Part shown: piece by piece, positions 55,681 to 64,000 of the stretch | Layout: the number at the start of each line of letters is the position of its first letter | How positions within the stretch are numbered: the first letter of the stretch is position 1 | Source of the DNA: Posidonia oceanica | Taxonomy: Eukaryota > Streptophyta > Magnoliopsida > Alismatales > Posidoniaceae | Assembly: GCA_037176725.1 (NCBI GenBank) | Contig: JAZBRS010000060.1 | Coordinates: forward strand, 56,696,001 to 56,760,000 | Direction: 5' to 3' | DNA: 64,000 bases | Translations under genes and position numbers: made by a program | The notes under the pieces: generated by a model | The model's database searches: none | What the model saw: the letters and a program-made list of their open reading frames with translations, nothing else | Told to the model about the DNA's origin: nothing

Positions 55681-55896
55681 AGAGGTGTTTCAAGGCTGTT
55701 TTTGGGATTTTGGCTTAGGTTAAGGCTTGGGTTAAGGCTTAGGATCGACTTGGGTAAGGTTTAGGTGGGTTTAGGGTTAGTTTTGGTGAAAAGGCTGGTT
55801 TTGAGTTTGGGTGGAATGTTTGATTCTGCCGCTTCCGAGCTCGTTCCTCCAAGTGAAATTCGCCAACTTAAAGCCTGTCAAAATGGGATATCTATA

Positions 55897-55901
55897 GATT
55901 G
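55897..55901. repeat. Target-site duplication of solo LTR C2 (right, GATTG)
   Basis: Identical to 52997-53001. Confidence 0.88.
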
Positions 55902-58477
55902 CTCCACCAGTCCCTCTCCTCTTTGCCGCCGAAGTTCGACGAATTCCGGCCACGTGAGTGACCAACGATCCGAGGAACTGGGCTGTGAAGCTTCTGGAGG
56001 TTGAGAGGGATGCGAGGGAAGCCAGGCAAACAAATGGGGGTGGCCACAGCCTCTTTCCCGCCTCCACTCGAAGCTCGTCGGCGTCGCCGCGCGTCACCGG
56101 CCGAGGGGACGGCCGAGAGCACAGGGAGTGGGCGTGGCTATTCAGGCAGCGGGGAAAGAAATCCGGGAAGGTTCCTATGGGTTCAAGCACGCTAAAGGGG
56201 AAGAACAACAACCTATGGAACCAACCGGAGAGAAGGACGGTGAGATGGGTGCGGCGTCAGACGGCGGCTCGACGTGGCAACGACGAGCGTTGGGGAGCTC
56301 GGGAATGGTGGCTTAGCAGCTGGGGAACACACTAGGGGCTCTCGCTTGCACGAGGGGAAGCTCTAGTGCTCTTGAGAACGCTCGGAATTCTCTGGCTCTC
56401 TCTCCCAGTTCGACGGTAGTGGTGGAAATGGGTTCAATGGAGGTGGTTTTGTTCGGTCAAGGTCGTAGAGGGACTTGGTGGTAGGGCAAGGTGGGAGGAG
56501 ATCGTGGGATCATGGGGGCGAGGTCGTGGGAGGACATGGTGGTGTCAAGGCGACGTGGGTGGAGTGGCCGGAATCGTCCAAACGTGCGGCGCTAGAGAGT
56601 TCAAACGGGTGGCACGGCTGCTCTATTTCTCATAGTGAGTCGCCCCTCTCAGCGGTGACAACACTAGTCGCCACTATAAACGGTGATAGCACTAGTCACC
56701 GTAGGGACAGGCGACCTTGCTTGAGATCTAGTGGACTGGGCCTGTTGGGGCTTTGGGGTTAAACAGGTTGTGGGCTTAGGTAGGCTTGATGGTTTAGGTC
56801 TAGGTTTAGGGTTTGAGTTGGATTTAGGGTTTGGGATGGATTTAGTTTGGGATTAGGGTTTGGGATGGATTTAGGTTGGGATTAAGGTTTGGATTGTCAT
56901 GCCTCGATCCGAGCAAGCTCCCAGAGAAATTCACCAACGTCCACTTGCCAAAACGGGGTGTCAACACAATGCCACACAGGTGAAACAACAACCACAAAAC
57001 CAACTACAGAGCCACTACTCAGGAAACACGGTCTTCTCTAGACCAAAGCTTCATTTCCTGAATCAGAGTTCAGTACAACCACAACTACAACAAACCAAAC
57101 AATAGTGTGATGTGCTGCCCGGCACCAAGCAACCAACACTAACCACAAGCAGCCACTAAAGTATACTGTACTACCATGGACAAGCCACCTTGTGGAGGAG
57201 TATGTCCATCCCAGTGTCCCGCCTTCCTGCAGGACCCTCACAAAGCTAACCCTCCTCGGGAAGGCTGCTCACCCTCCTCGGGCAAGTTGTCCTCTCTCAG
57301 GACAATACCATAGGGTACGCCCTCTCGACGTCCTAGCTAGACCTCAGCTCGGTCTCTTAGTCACACAGACCTCAACCTCAGCCTCTCGGTTCAAGCCTTA
57401 GTGGAACAACCAGAGTCTCTTTCATCTCAAAGTCCAGCCTGCACCTCAAACCACAAACCACAAGCCTCAAAACCACAAAAACCACGTGGACCTCAACCTA
57501 AACAAGCAGCTTGCGACCCAAGGGGTACCACCCATCCCTGAAAGCCAGACGGGAGCATCGATCTCATGGTCCCTCAAAACCACAAAATCACTCAGACCTC
57601 ACTTTAAGCAAGCAACTCACGACCCCAAAGGTATCACCTCATCCCTGGAAGGCCGACCGGGAGCTTAGGTCTCTTGGTACCTAGAAAATCTTTTCCAAAA
57701 ATCTTGCACTTCCTTTTCCAAAACTCTTTTGAAAAATCATTTTGAAACCATTTCAAAAGTTATCTCAAAAGCGTTACAAATCACCGTGCTAGACACGACA
57801 CAGAAAACGACAATAGAAGCCACAAAACTCTCAAATATTTTCCAAATCCTTTGGAAAACCATTTTCCTAAACATTGTGCATTTTCCTCAAAAATCATTTT
57901 GAAAACTCCTTTTAAAACACATTCCAAAACTAGCTTGAAAACATTGCCTAGACAATTCCTCTATCAGGCAAGACTGCACGACTAAACTGCACCCAAAACC
58001 ACACCTTGAGAGCATTTGAGTTCTAGAGCGTCTCACTCAACCCACGACGACAACTCAAGAAAAACATCCAAGAACAGAACTAGAGAAACAAAAGCACCCT
58101 TCTGGGTGTAAAGTTCACCCAGAAAAGACCACACAAGAGCCAGAACAAAGGTGTTGAAGTCCCATTTGACCACAAGATCGAACACCAACACAAATCACAT
58201 CCAGAACCTTAAGTTCTGTTGCCAAAGTGTAGGATGCATACTGGCTTGTACCTTGTAAAAGACACCATGAGTTCAGCGTCAAACTCCCAAATAGTGCCAC
58301 TGAATACACAATTCAGTGCACCGCACCAATACTAAACTAATATCTAATCCTAAGGTTAAGCATTGACCTTATTGTCCATCTAAACCATTTAGGGGAACAC
58401 TAAGTATCTCTAAGTCTTATAATCTTGTTTTCATCTTCAAGTAATGGGAATTTATTGAATTAATCCATCTAGGACGT

Positions 58478-58996
58478 TAGATGTTAGGTTCCATGCGTCT
58501 TACATAAGACGCAAGGATCCCTGCGTCTAACACCAATATCACTGATTCTCCTAGAATTTCCTTCTAAATCCACTTTCATCCTGATTATCTCAATGTTGGA
58601 ATCAAAGAAAACTAAAGGCCATTTACAAAATTACCTACCAACTAATTCATGTCTTATAATCAATTAAGGATTTACTCATGCATTTAAATAGCTGCCTAGG
58701 ATGTAAGACACCAGGAACTGCGTGTCTAACGTTAGACGCAACCTAGGCTGCATCTTACACCCATGGCACATGTTCTTCAATAAAATCTCCCTAGATGCTA
58801 TCATGCATGCTCATACCACATACTAGGAATCACAATGGAAAGGCACAAGCATAACATCTACTTCAAGCAACATAAACCTAGAATCTCAGTATTTAAATTC
58901 AATCCACACTCACAAACATTGCAACTTGGCTACCTAGAGTGTAGGATGTTGGGATCTAGGCGTCCAATGTATGATGCACCAGTCCTAGTGTCTTAC
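58478..58996. repeat. Three double-hairpin modules in LTR E
   Basis: At 58478-58533, 58703-58758 and 58941-58996, start to start 225 and 238 bp. Arms are GTTAGATG, GCGTCTTAC/ATAAGACGC, GCGTCTAAC and variants. Same design as in LTR C2 although the rest of the two LTRs is unrelated. Confidence 0.75.
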
Positions 58997-59073
58997 ACAC
59001 TGACAGCACAATCCATACTAAATCCTTCCCAAATCAAGCATGCAAGCCTGCCAAATCATACATGCAACAAAGT

Positions 59074-59078
59074 ACAAC
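59074..59078. repeat. Target-site duplication of solo LTR F (left, ACAAC)
   Basis: Identical to 61716-61720 on the other side of the LTR. Confidence 0.85.
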
Positions 59079-61715
59079 TGTAACGACTCGAGCCACTACC
59101 AACACAAGCCAATAGCCCAAACAAATTTAAACGTAAACTAATGTTACATTTACAATTATATACAGGCCATTACAACAAATATATATGCCAGGAACCTACA
59201 GTGGACAGCTACGGGACTCCGACTATATGCACTATGAACCAACACCAGCTAATCATCTGCACCTGCAACTAAAACCAATGATAAAACACGTGAGTGGCTA
59301 GAAATTGTCACCCAGCACACACCACACAAAAACCACGACAAAACCGGAATAAAACCACAATATGGAATAAACAGGTCAAAACACCCAAACCAAGTCGATA
59401 TCAACATTTATAATAATAAAAACATCTTTCCCGAAGCCCACAAGCTAAAACAGGGAAAACCAGATGTATCTCAAATCTTATTATCAAAACTCGGGCCCAC
59501 CGTGAAAACTCAACCAAAACCACAATATCGCAATAAGCGGGAAAAGCTCTAGGCCCAATACGGCCAAAAAATATCAAACACAAGCCCCGCGGGTACAAGA
59601 ACCGCAATAAGTCGTGTTGCCTAGCGCCAAGCAACCAACCTAGCCTCAAGCAGTCGTCGAAGCGCACTGCACTGCCACGGACACCCGCCCTGTGGAGGAG
59701 CGTGCCCGTCACGACGTCCTCTCACCAGAAGAGCCTCAAAAGCAATCCCCACTTGGGAAAGCTACCCACCCCACATGGACGAGCTGTCCTCACTCATGAC
59801 AAAACCACAGAGCATGCCTCATCAGTGCCCACAAGCAACGTGCTACGAACCACACACGGGTCCTCAACACCACAAAGGCGAGGCCCGGTGCCCGTAACGA
59901 CTAAGGTATCACGTCCAGCTATGTAGGAGTATCATATCTCCCGAGTCCGCTGCCACGATAATGCTAGGTACAGACGACACCCCGACCCCTGAACCTTGGC
60001 CCAGGCGAAGTGTGCGACATGCTAGGAATGCCGTCGCATCCCCGGGTTTAGGCCACACAACTCCCAGGTTTCGGCCCCCAACAAATCCTCGACAAAATCC
60101 TTTGAAAACGCATCCATATTTTCTCAAAAACCATCTTTGAAAACCTTTACCAAGCCACAAGATAAATTATAGGATAGAGCATAAATAAACACTAGTTAAA
60201 CATTAATTAAAACCCTTAAAAAACAGACCTGGGAGAGTCCTAGGCACTGGTTCGGTAGACCGAATCTCTCCGACCGACCAGACCAGAAGGCTCAACTTCG
60301 GCAGACCGGAAGTATCCGGTCGGCCGAACCAGGAGCTTGAGATTAGCTGCAGGCCCTGATTCGGCAGACCAAAAGTATCTGGCGGCCGAACCAAGAACCT
60401 GAGATTAGCTGCAAGCCCTGATTCGGTAGACCGAAAGGTTTTGGTTTGCCAAACTGCTCCTTGCCTCGGCATGCCGGAGGATTTCGGCACGCCGAATCAG
60501 GGCACAGTCGGGCAAACCTGCCATTTTCCAAAACACCCATTTTCCATCCATTTACCCAAAAATCACATACCATATACCGAAATGACCGGAATGAAACAAG
60601 GAATCCATCCACACAGGAATCATGGCATTTCGAGGCACATAGCTCACAAAAACACCGGAAAACCACATGGCAAGCATATATCAACTAAAGCCGAATAAAT
60701 TCGGTTAAAACCCACATAATCCACCAAAAATTACCAAACCACTTCCATTGCATTCAAATCATAGCAAGGAACACATGCATAACATATTTAAGCTAATAAG
60801 AGAGAGAGGAGTGAGGCGTGCACCTTATGAGACAGGGGCACCCACTGCCTCTCCGACGACCTCTGTGCAACACCGGCGATCCATCGCCGCACCAGGCTCC
60901 TCACGGCCGCTCTCAAGCTCGCCACGCCACCAGGAGGAAGATCGAAGCTCACCACAGTTGCACGATCCGAGGAGGAGGAAGGCCGGCGATCACCCACCAC
61001 ACAGCCAAGAAGGGAGAAGAGGGAGGAAGAGAAGGGGAAGAAGCGGAGGTGGAGATGGGAGGGAGGAGAGGGGAGGAAAGCCACCGCCCAGGGAGGTTAG
61101 GGCATAGGCGAGAGAGAGGGAGAGTGGGGGAGAAATGAGGGACATGGGGGAGGAGGAGTGGAGAGGACGAGTGGGAGAGGTGAGGAGGAAGTGAGTGGAA
61201 GGAGAGAGAGAGGGAGAGACGGGAGAGTGAGTGGAGGGAGGGAGAGAGGGAGAGGAATGAAGGAGGAGGAAGTGTGCAGAGTGTGGGGAGAAGGAAACAC
61301 CACCATGCAGGTTTTAAAGCCGATGTGCCGCACTGCAGAAGCACGGGAGCAACGGCTTTCCCCTGCAAGGCGTGGATCTGATTTCCTCACTAACTAGCAG
61401 GCCCACGAGCACACAAAGCCACCGCCACCAGCACGATTTGTGCTGCAACGTATTGCTTCAACAGTGCCAGGCGGTCCCACGCATAGTGATATGCTGGGTA
61501 AATTGCACAACACACCCCCAAGAATTAGGAAATCAAGAGATGAAGAAGATAGGGACCAAAGAGTAGAGAGAAAGATAGAGCTAGGGACCAAACCATAACC
61601 TGGTCTCGCCAACAAGCCACAGAGGCAAGCCACGCAAGCCAATAACACCCATCCACAATTAAAAAATTCATTTAATTAGTACAAATACAAGGGAAATGAA
61701 TTCGTGGGTGTTACA
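59079..61715 (-). mobile_element. Solo LTR F (2.6 kb)
   Basis: Starts TGTAACGACTC and ends GGTGTTACA in plus coordinates; in minus sense TGTAACACCC, typical of plant Ty3/gypsy Del/Tekay LTRs. Flanked by ACAAC at 59074-59078 and 61716-61720. Contains a hairpin tandem (60238-60508), a GC-rich block (60830-61100) and a GGGAGAG purine block (61040-61270). It lacks an internal region. Confidence 0.85.
60238..60508. repeat. ~67-bp tandem hairpin repeat in LTR F
   Basis: Four to five units. The best one pairs TTCGGCAGACCGGA with TCCGGTCGGCCGAA (13 of 14 positions). Its neighbours pair TTCGGCAGACCAAA with TCTGGCGGCCGAA, TTCGGTAGACCGAAA with TTTGGTTTGCCAAA, and CGGCATGCCG with CGGCACGCCG. Spacer phrases such as GAGATTAGCTGCA and GCCCTGA repeat between them. 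Confidence 0.78.
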
Positions 61716-61720
61716 ACAAC
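61716..61720. repeat. Target-site duplication of solo LTR F (right, ACAAC)
   Basis: Identical to 59074-59078. Confidence 0.85.
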
Positions 61721-62130
61721 CAAGGGAGCATCCAAAACTCTAGCATGCAACAAAACTAACCACCAAAACATTCTAAAATAACCTCTAAATGGGTGTGTAC
61801 CTTGCACCCACGAGGCGACCCAGCACGAGCTGTGAGCTCCACTGCGATCCAGAGAGCTCCTCGGTCCACCTAGCCTCGCCTCAAGCGTCCTCTGGCCTCC
61901 ACCACACCCACAACAACTCGGTAAGACATAAAAAGCTAAGGAATCAGTGGGTGCACCAAGGAAAGGAGAAGAGGAAGAAGAGAGTGCAACTATGGAACCC
62001 AAACTCACCTTCTCTTTCTCCGACCAAGTCCTCCGACCAAGCTCAACGCCCGGAGCCACTCTCGCACGGACCAAGGATGATGGAGGGGAAGAAGAGGAAG
62101 AAGCTTCCTCGAAAAGACACTCAATCATGC

Positions 62131-62139
62131 ACTTATATA
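62131..62139 (-). promoter_or_regulatory. Putative TATA box of LTR E
   Basis: The minus strand reads CACCTATATAAGTGCATG. A classic TATATAAG, about 310 bp inside the LTR, directly downstream of the hairpin modules. Confidence 0.55.
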
Positions 62140-62170
62140 GGTGACTGAAGCTTCTGGATGCAACTCAAGG

Positions 62171-62386
62171 TGTCATACATGACCGACCATGCGTCTTACA
62201 TAAGACGCATTCATGCACACGTCTAACAAAGAGGTCACAAGTGTTAAATGCAAGCTTATTAACGTCTAACATAAGACGCGCCACACTCTGTCTTACACCT
62301 AGAGATCCAAAAAACACAATATCTCAGGTGTTGGACGTGGGGTTTCTTGCGTCTAACATAAGACGTATACATACCAACGTCCAATA
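62171..62386. repeat. Three closely spaced double-hairpin modules upstream of the E TATA box
   Basis: At 62171-62227, 62242-62298 and 62330-62386. Near-palindromes GCGTCTTACATAAGACGC and CGTCTAACATAAGACG form their centres. In minus sense they lie in U3, just upstream of the TATA box. Confidence 0.75.
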
Positions 62387-62446
62387 ATCGAGAAGTCCAG
62401 ATTAAATATCTGGCCTAATATGCTGCCTCAAATCTGGGTCGTTACA

Positions 62447-63223
62447 TTGGAGGTTTCGTTTCGCCTCAAGTTTCTGTTGGGTTGGGTTTCCTTCTCCTCT
62501 TCACACTTGTAACGCATTTACACATGAAAACATTTAAAGCCAATACCTTATTGGATTACCTTAAATGTTTGTAAAAACCAATTAAATGTTGGGTTAATTG
62601 TTTCACGTGTTTTTTATTTCATGCATTTTGAAATCACACGGTTTCCTTCAAATGGCAATGGTAGTCCATTTTTGAAATATTTTGCATGCAATTAACGTTA
62701 TGCTAAATATTATACCTTGGCTTTATTTAGTTAGTGCTTGAGCATGCATTAAATGTCAGTCCATAATCTATGGAATCAAATAAATTCATTATTGGTGATG
62801 AAATATAAATTGTCTTCTATTCTAAGAATAGATTAATCGAAGCAATAGCCTATCAAAGTAGGCTCTCTTGCCTATAATATTCTATTCAAGATAGAAAGAT
62901 GTTTGTGTGTTTGAGATTCATGCAAATAGTAATCGGCCCAAAGGAAGGTTACTATTTAGCCGAATAGCAAGCACACATGTGGAAATAAATATGTCACAAT
63001 TATACGATTGTTCCGTATAGGTAACTAGTCGGTCCAAAGGAAGACTTGTTATTTAACAGGACTAATTGTCAGTGTTTGATTACTACATGGAGAGTACCAT
63101 TTACAAGTTTACATTTCTGCCCAAAGGTAAAATGTTAATGTTGTACTAGGTATCTTGAGATGAGCCCCACTATAAGTTAAATTTATTTGTTTGTTTATCT
63201 AATGTCAAAAATCAATATGGTTC
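62447..63223 (+). other. Probable Ty1/copia LTR or leader upstream of gag
   Basis: AT-rich noncoding sequence leading into a copia gag fragment. GGTCCAAAGGAAG/GGCCCAAAGGAAGG occurs twice (62936, 63031). No LTR end or primer site could be fixed, because LTR E cuts the sequence at 62447. Confidence 0.4.
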
Positions 63224-63523
63224 TTGTTTATTTTTTGGTTCTTGTTCATTAGACTGACAATTCTTTTGGTTATTGTTTATTTTTTCTCACTTAATGCATC
63301 TGCTTCAATCTCTGCCAATATTGATTCTATTCCCATGCTTAACGGCACAAATTTCAAGTACTGGAAGGAGAACGTTATGATTGTTCTCGGGTGCATGAAT
63401 CTTTACTTAGCTCTCAGGACGAAACAACCCCCATCTTTTGAGTCCAAAAGTTCTGCTGAGGACAATAAGATCTATGAAAAGTGGAAGCGTTCTTATGTCA
63501 AATATCGATATGGTTGTCATTAG
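63224..63523 (+). pseudogene. Ty1/copia Gag N-terminal fragment
   Basis: An open frame of 99 aa contains IPMLNGTNFKYWKENVMIVL, then LYLALRTKQPP and IYEKWKRS. This is the start of a copia-type Gag (DUF4219/UBN2 region), where an LNGxNFxxW motif is followed by DLxLAL and a WxxSN. The expected first part is a poor match and the frame ends at a TAG at 63523. The same segment begins again at 63519, a 271-bp tandem duplication, and the second copy breaks off into unrelated sequence near 63715. Not functional. Confidence 0.7.
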
Positions 63524-63714
63524 ACTGACAATTCTTTTGGTTCTTGTTTATTTATTTTCTCACTTAATGCATCTGCTTCAATCTCTGCCAATATTGATTC
63601 TATTTCCATGCTTAACGGCACAAATTTCAAGTACTGGAAGGAGAACGTTATGATTGTTTTCGGGTGCATGAATCTTTACTTAGCTCTCAGGACAAAACAA
63701 TCACCATCTTTTGA
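63248..63714 (+). repeat. 271-bp tandem duplication in the copia gag fragment
   Basis: ATTAGACTGACAATTC begins at 63248 and at 63519. The following ~195 bases are almost identical, apart from a few substitutions and a 4-base insertion. The second copy ends within the gag sequence near 63714, so the duplication is partial. Confidence 0.85.
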
Positions 63715-64000
63715 GGAAAATTTTTGCTCTGGCGAAAGCAACCGTTCATGTCTAGGGTTCCGGTGATCTCCTCCGATTTTTTCCTTCGGTGATCTGCAAG
63801 TGGGCGGGTGCTGTAGCAGGTGGGCGTTGCCTTTCGTCTGCTGCAAGAGTTCTGTCTTGTTATATTTTTTGTGCTACAGTGCGGGAATTGGATTTTGTGT
63901 CATTGTCTTCCTCCGGAGGCTAGGGTTTCATTCTTTCTTGCATTGTGGGTTCGGTTTTTTCGCCGCTCTCCGCTCTGGTGGTTCTGGGTCTTCTGTTACG
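63715..64000. other. Unassigned sequence at the right end
   Basis: After the copia break the composition changes to T/G-rich sequence with CTAGGGTTCCGGTGATC, TTCGGTGATCTGCAAG and GGCTAGGGTTTCATTC. CTAGGGTTT words are common in plant 5' UTRs and in transposon leaders. No open frame or domain is visible. Confidence 0.35.

Larger units (their letters stand above)
53002..55896 (-). mobile_element. Solo LTR C2 (2.9 kb) inside LTR C
   Basis: Starts TGTAGTAACCC and ends ...ATATCTATA in plus coordinates (in element sense TATAGATATCCC...GGGTTACTACA, so the first TG has decayed to TA). It is flanked by GATTG at 52997-53001 and 55897-55901, a perfect 5-bp target duplication. It has the U5 block (53252-53370) and primer-site-like word (53156-53166) of the Ogre-type LTRs. 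Inside are five regularly spaced double-hairpin modules, a sixth larger one, and a GC-rich block at 54930-55560. No internal region is present, so it arose by LTR-LTR recombination. Confidence 0.88.
51731..56966 (-). mobile_element. 5' LTR of element C, interrupted by solo LTR C2
   Basis: In element sense it begins TGTTGACACCCC (56966) and ends GATCGTACCAACA (51731). Its own sequence is 51731-53001 and 55902-56966, about 2.3 kb. It carries the conserved U5 block (about 52013-52115), the primer-site-like word (51898-51908) and hairpins with GTCGCCG/CGGCGAC and GTCACCG/CGGTGAC arms (52352-52372, 52663-52683, 56639-56659, 56667-56715). GC-rich 55900-56600. The expected target duplication is CAATG at 56967-56971; its partner lies outside the window. 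Confidence 0.82.
56967..62446 (-). mobile_element. LTR E (Del/Tekay-like terminus), interrupted by solo LTR F
   Basis: The right end reads GGGTCGTTACA at 62446, so in minus sense it starts TGTAACGACCC, the usual start of Del/Tekay-type gypsy LTRs. Own sequence is 56967-59078 and 61721-62446. The left end was removed by insertion of element C at 56966. Block 57100-57700 is homologous to 59590-60100 of LTR F (for example CTGTGGAGGAG, GGGAAAGC/GGGAAGGC, ACCAAGCAACCAAC), which supports kinship. A TATA box lies at about 62131-62139 on the minus strand. Double-hairpin modules occur at 58478, 58703, 58941, 62171, 62242 and 62330. No coding frame is credible. Confidence 0.65.

Overview
The window is plant nuclear DNA, almost certainly from a flowering plant with a large, repeat-rich genome. 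It is built nearly entirely of LTR retrotransposons nested in one another; the species cannot be named from the sequence. Most are Ty3/gypsy elements of the Tat/Ogre type: very long LTRs, a primer site matching the 3' end of tRNA-Arg, a second (archaeal-type) RNase H, a G-patch after the protease and a GAGGGGCATC polypurine tract. No intact host gene was found.

Layout. (i) 1-2042: AT-rich and GC-rich noncoding DNA. (ii) 2043-2975 plus 30812-31090: one broken plant-mobile-domain (PMD) gene on the minus strand. (iii) 2976-30811: element A, 27.8 kb, minus strand, inserted into that gene. It has 5.8-kb LTRs, a 5-bp target duplication CCTCC, one long gag-pol frame, a second PMD-like frame downstream of pol, and a 3.4-kb 3' noncoding region full of structured repeats. 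(iv) 31091-33838: the 3' end of element D (plus strand) with polypurine tract and LTR. (v) 33839-42480: element B (minus), gag remnant, primer site and 4.9-kb LTR. (vi) 42481-56966: element C (minus), decayed gag-pol, primer site and LTR; that LTR holds a solo LTR, C2 (53002-55896, TSD GATTG). (vii) 56967-62446: another LTR, E, holding solo LTR F (59079-61715, TSD ACAAC). (viii) 62447-64000: a Ty1/copia gag fragment with a 271-bp tandem duplication, then unassigned DNA.

The order of nesting gives the history: copia-like DNA received E; E received F and C; C received C2 and B; B received D; D, or the PMD gene it carries, received A. The two LTRs of A differ by only about 20 substitutions and a few indels seen by eye, so A is young.

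The most unusual signal is at RNA or DNA structure level. Between its last frame and its 3' LTR, A carries about 32 copies of a ~25-nt repeat with order a-b-a'-b', the order of an H-type pseudoknot. Both stems vary between copies with compensatory changes. Groups of 3-4 units are bracketed by private long-range complementary arms that differ from group to group. Other LTRs in the window (C, C2, D, E, F) carry unrelated sequences built on the same principle: short GC-rich arms repeated as hairpins, double hairpins or covarying stems. I know of no described system that matches this.
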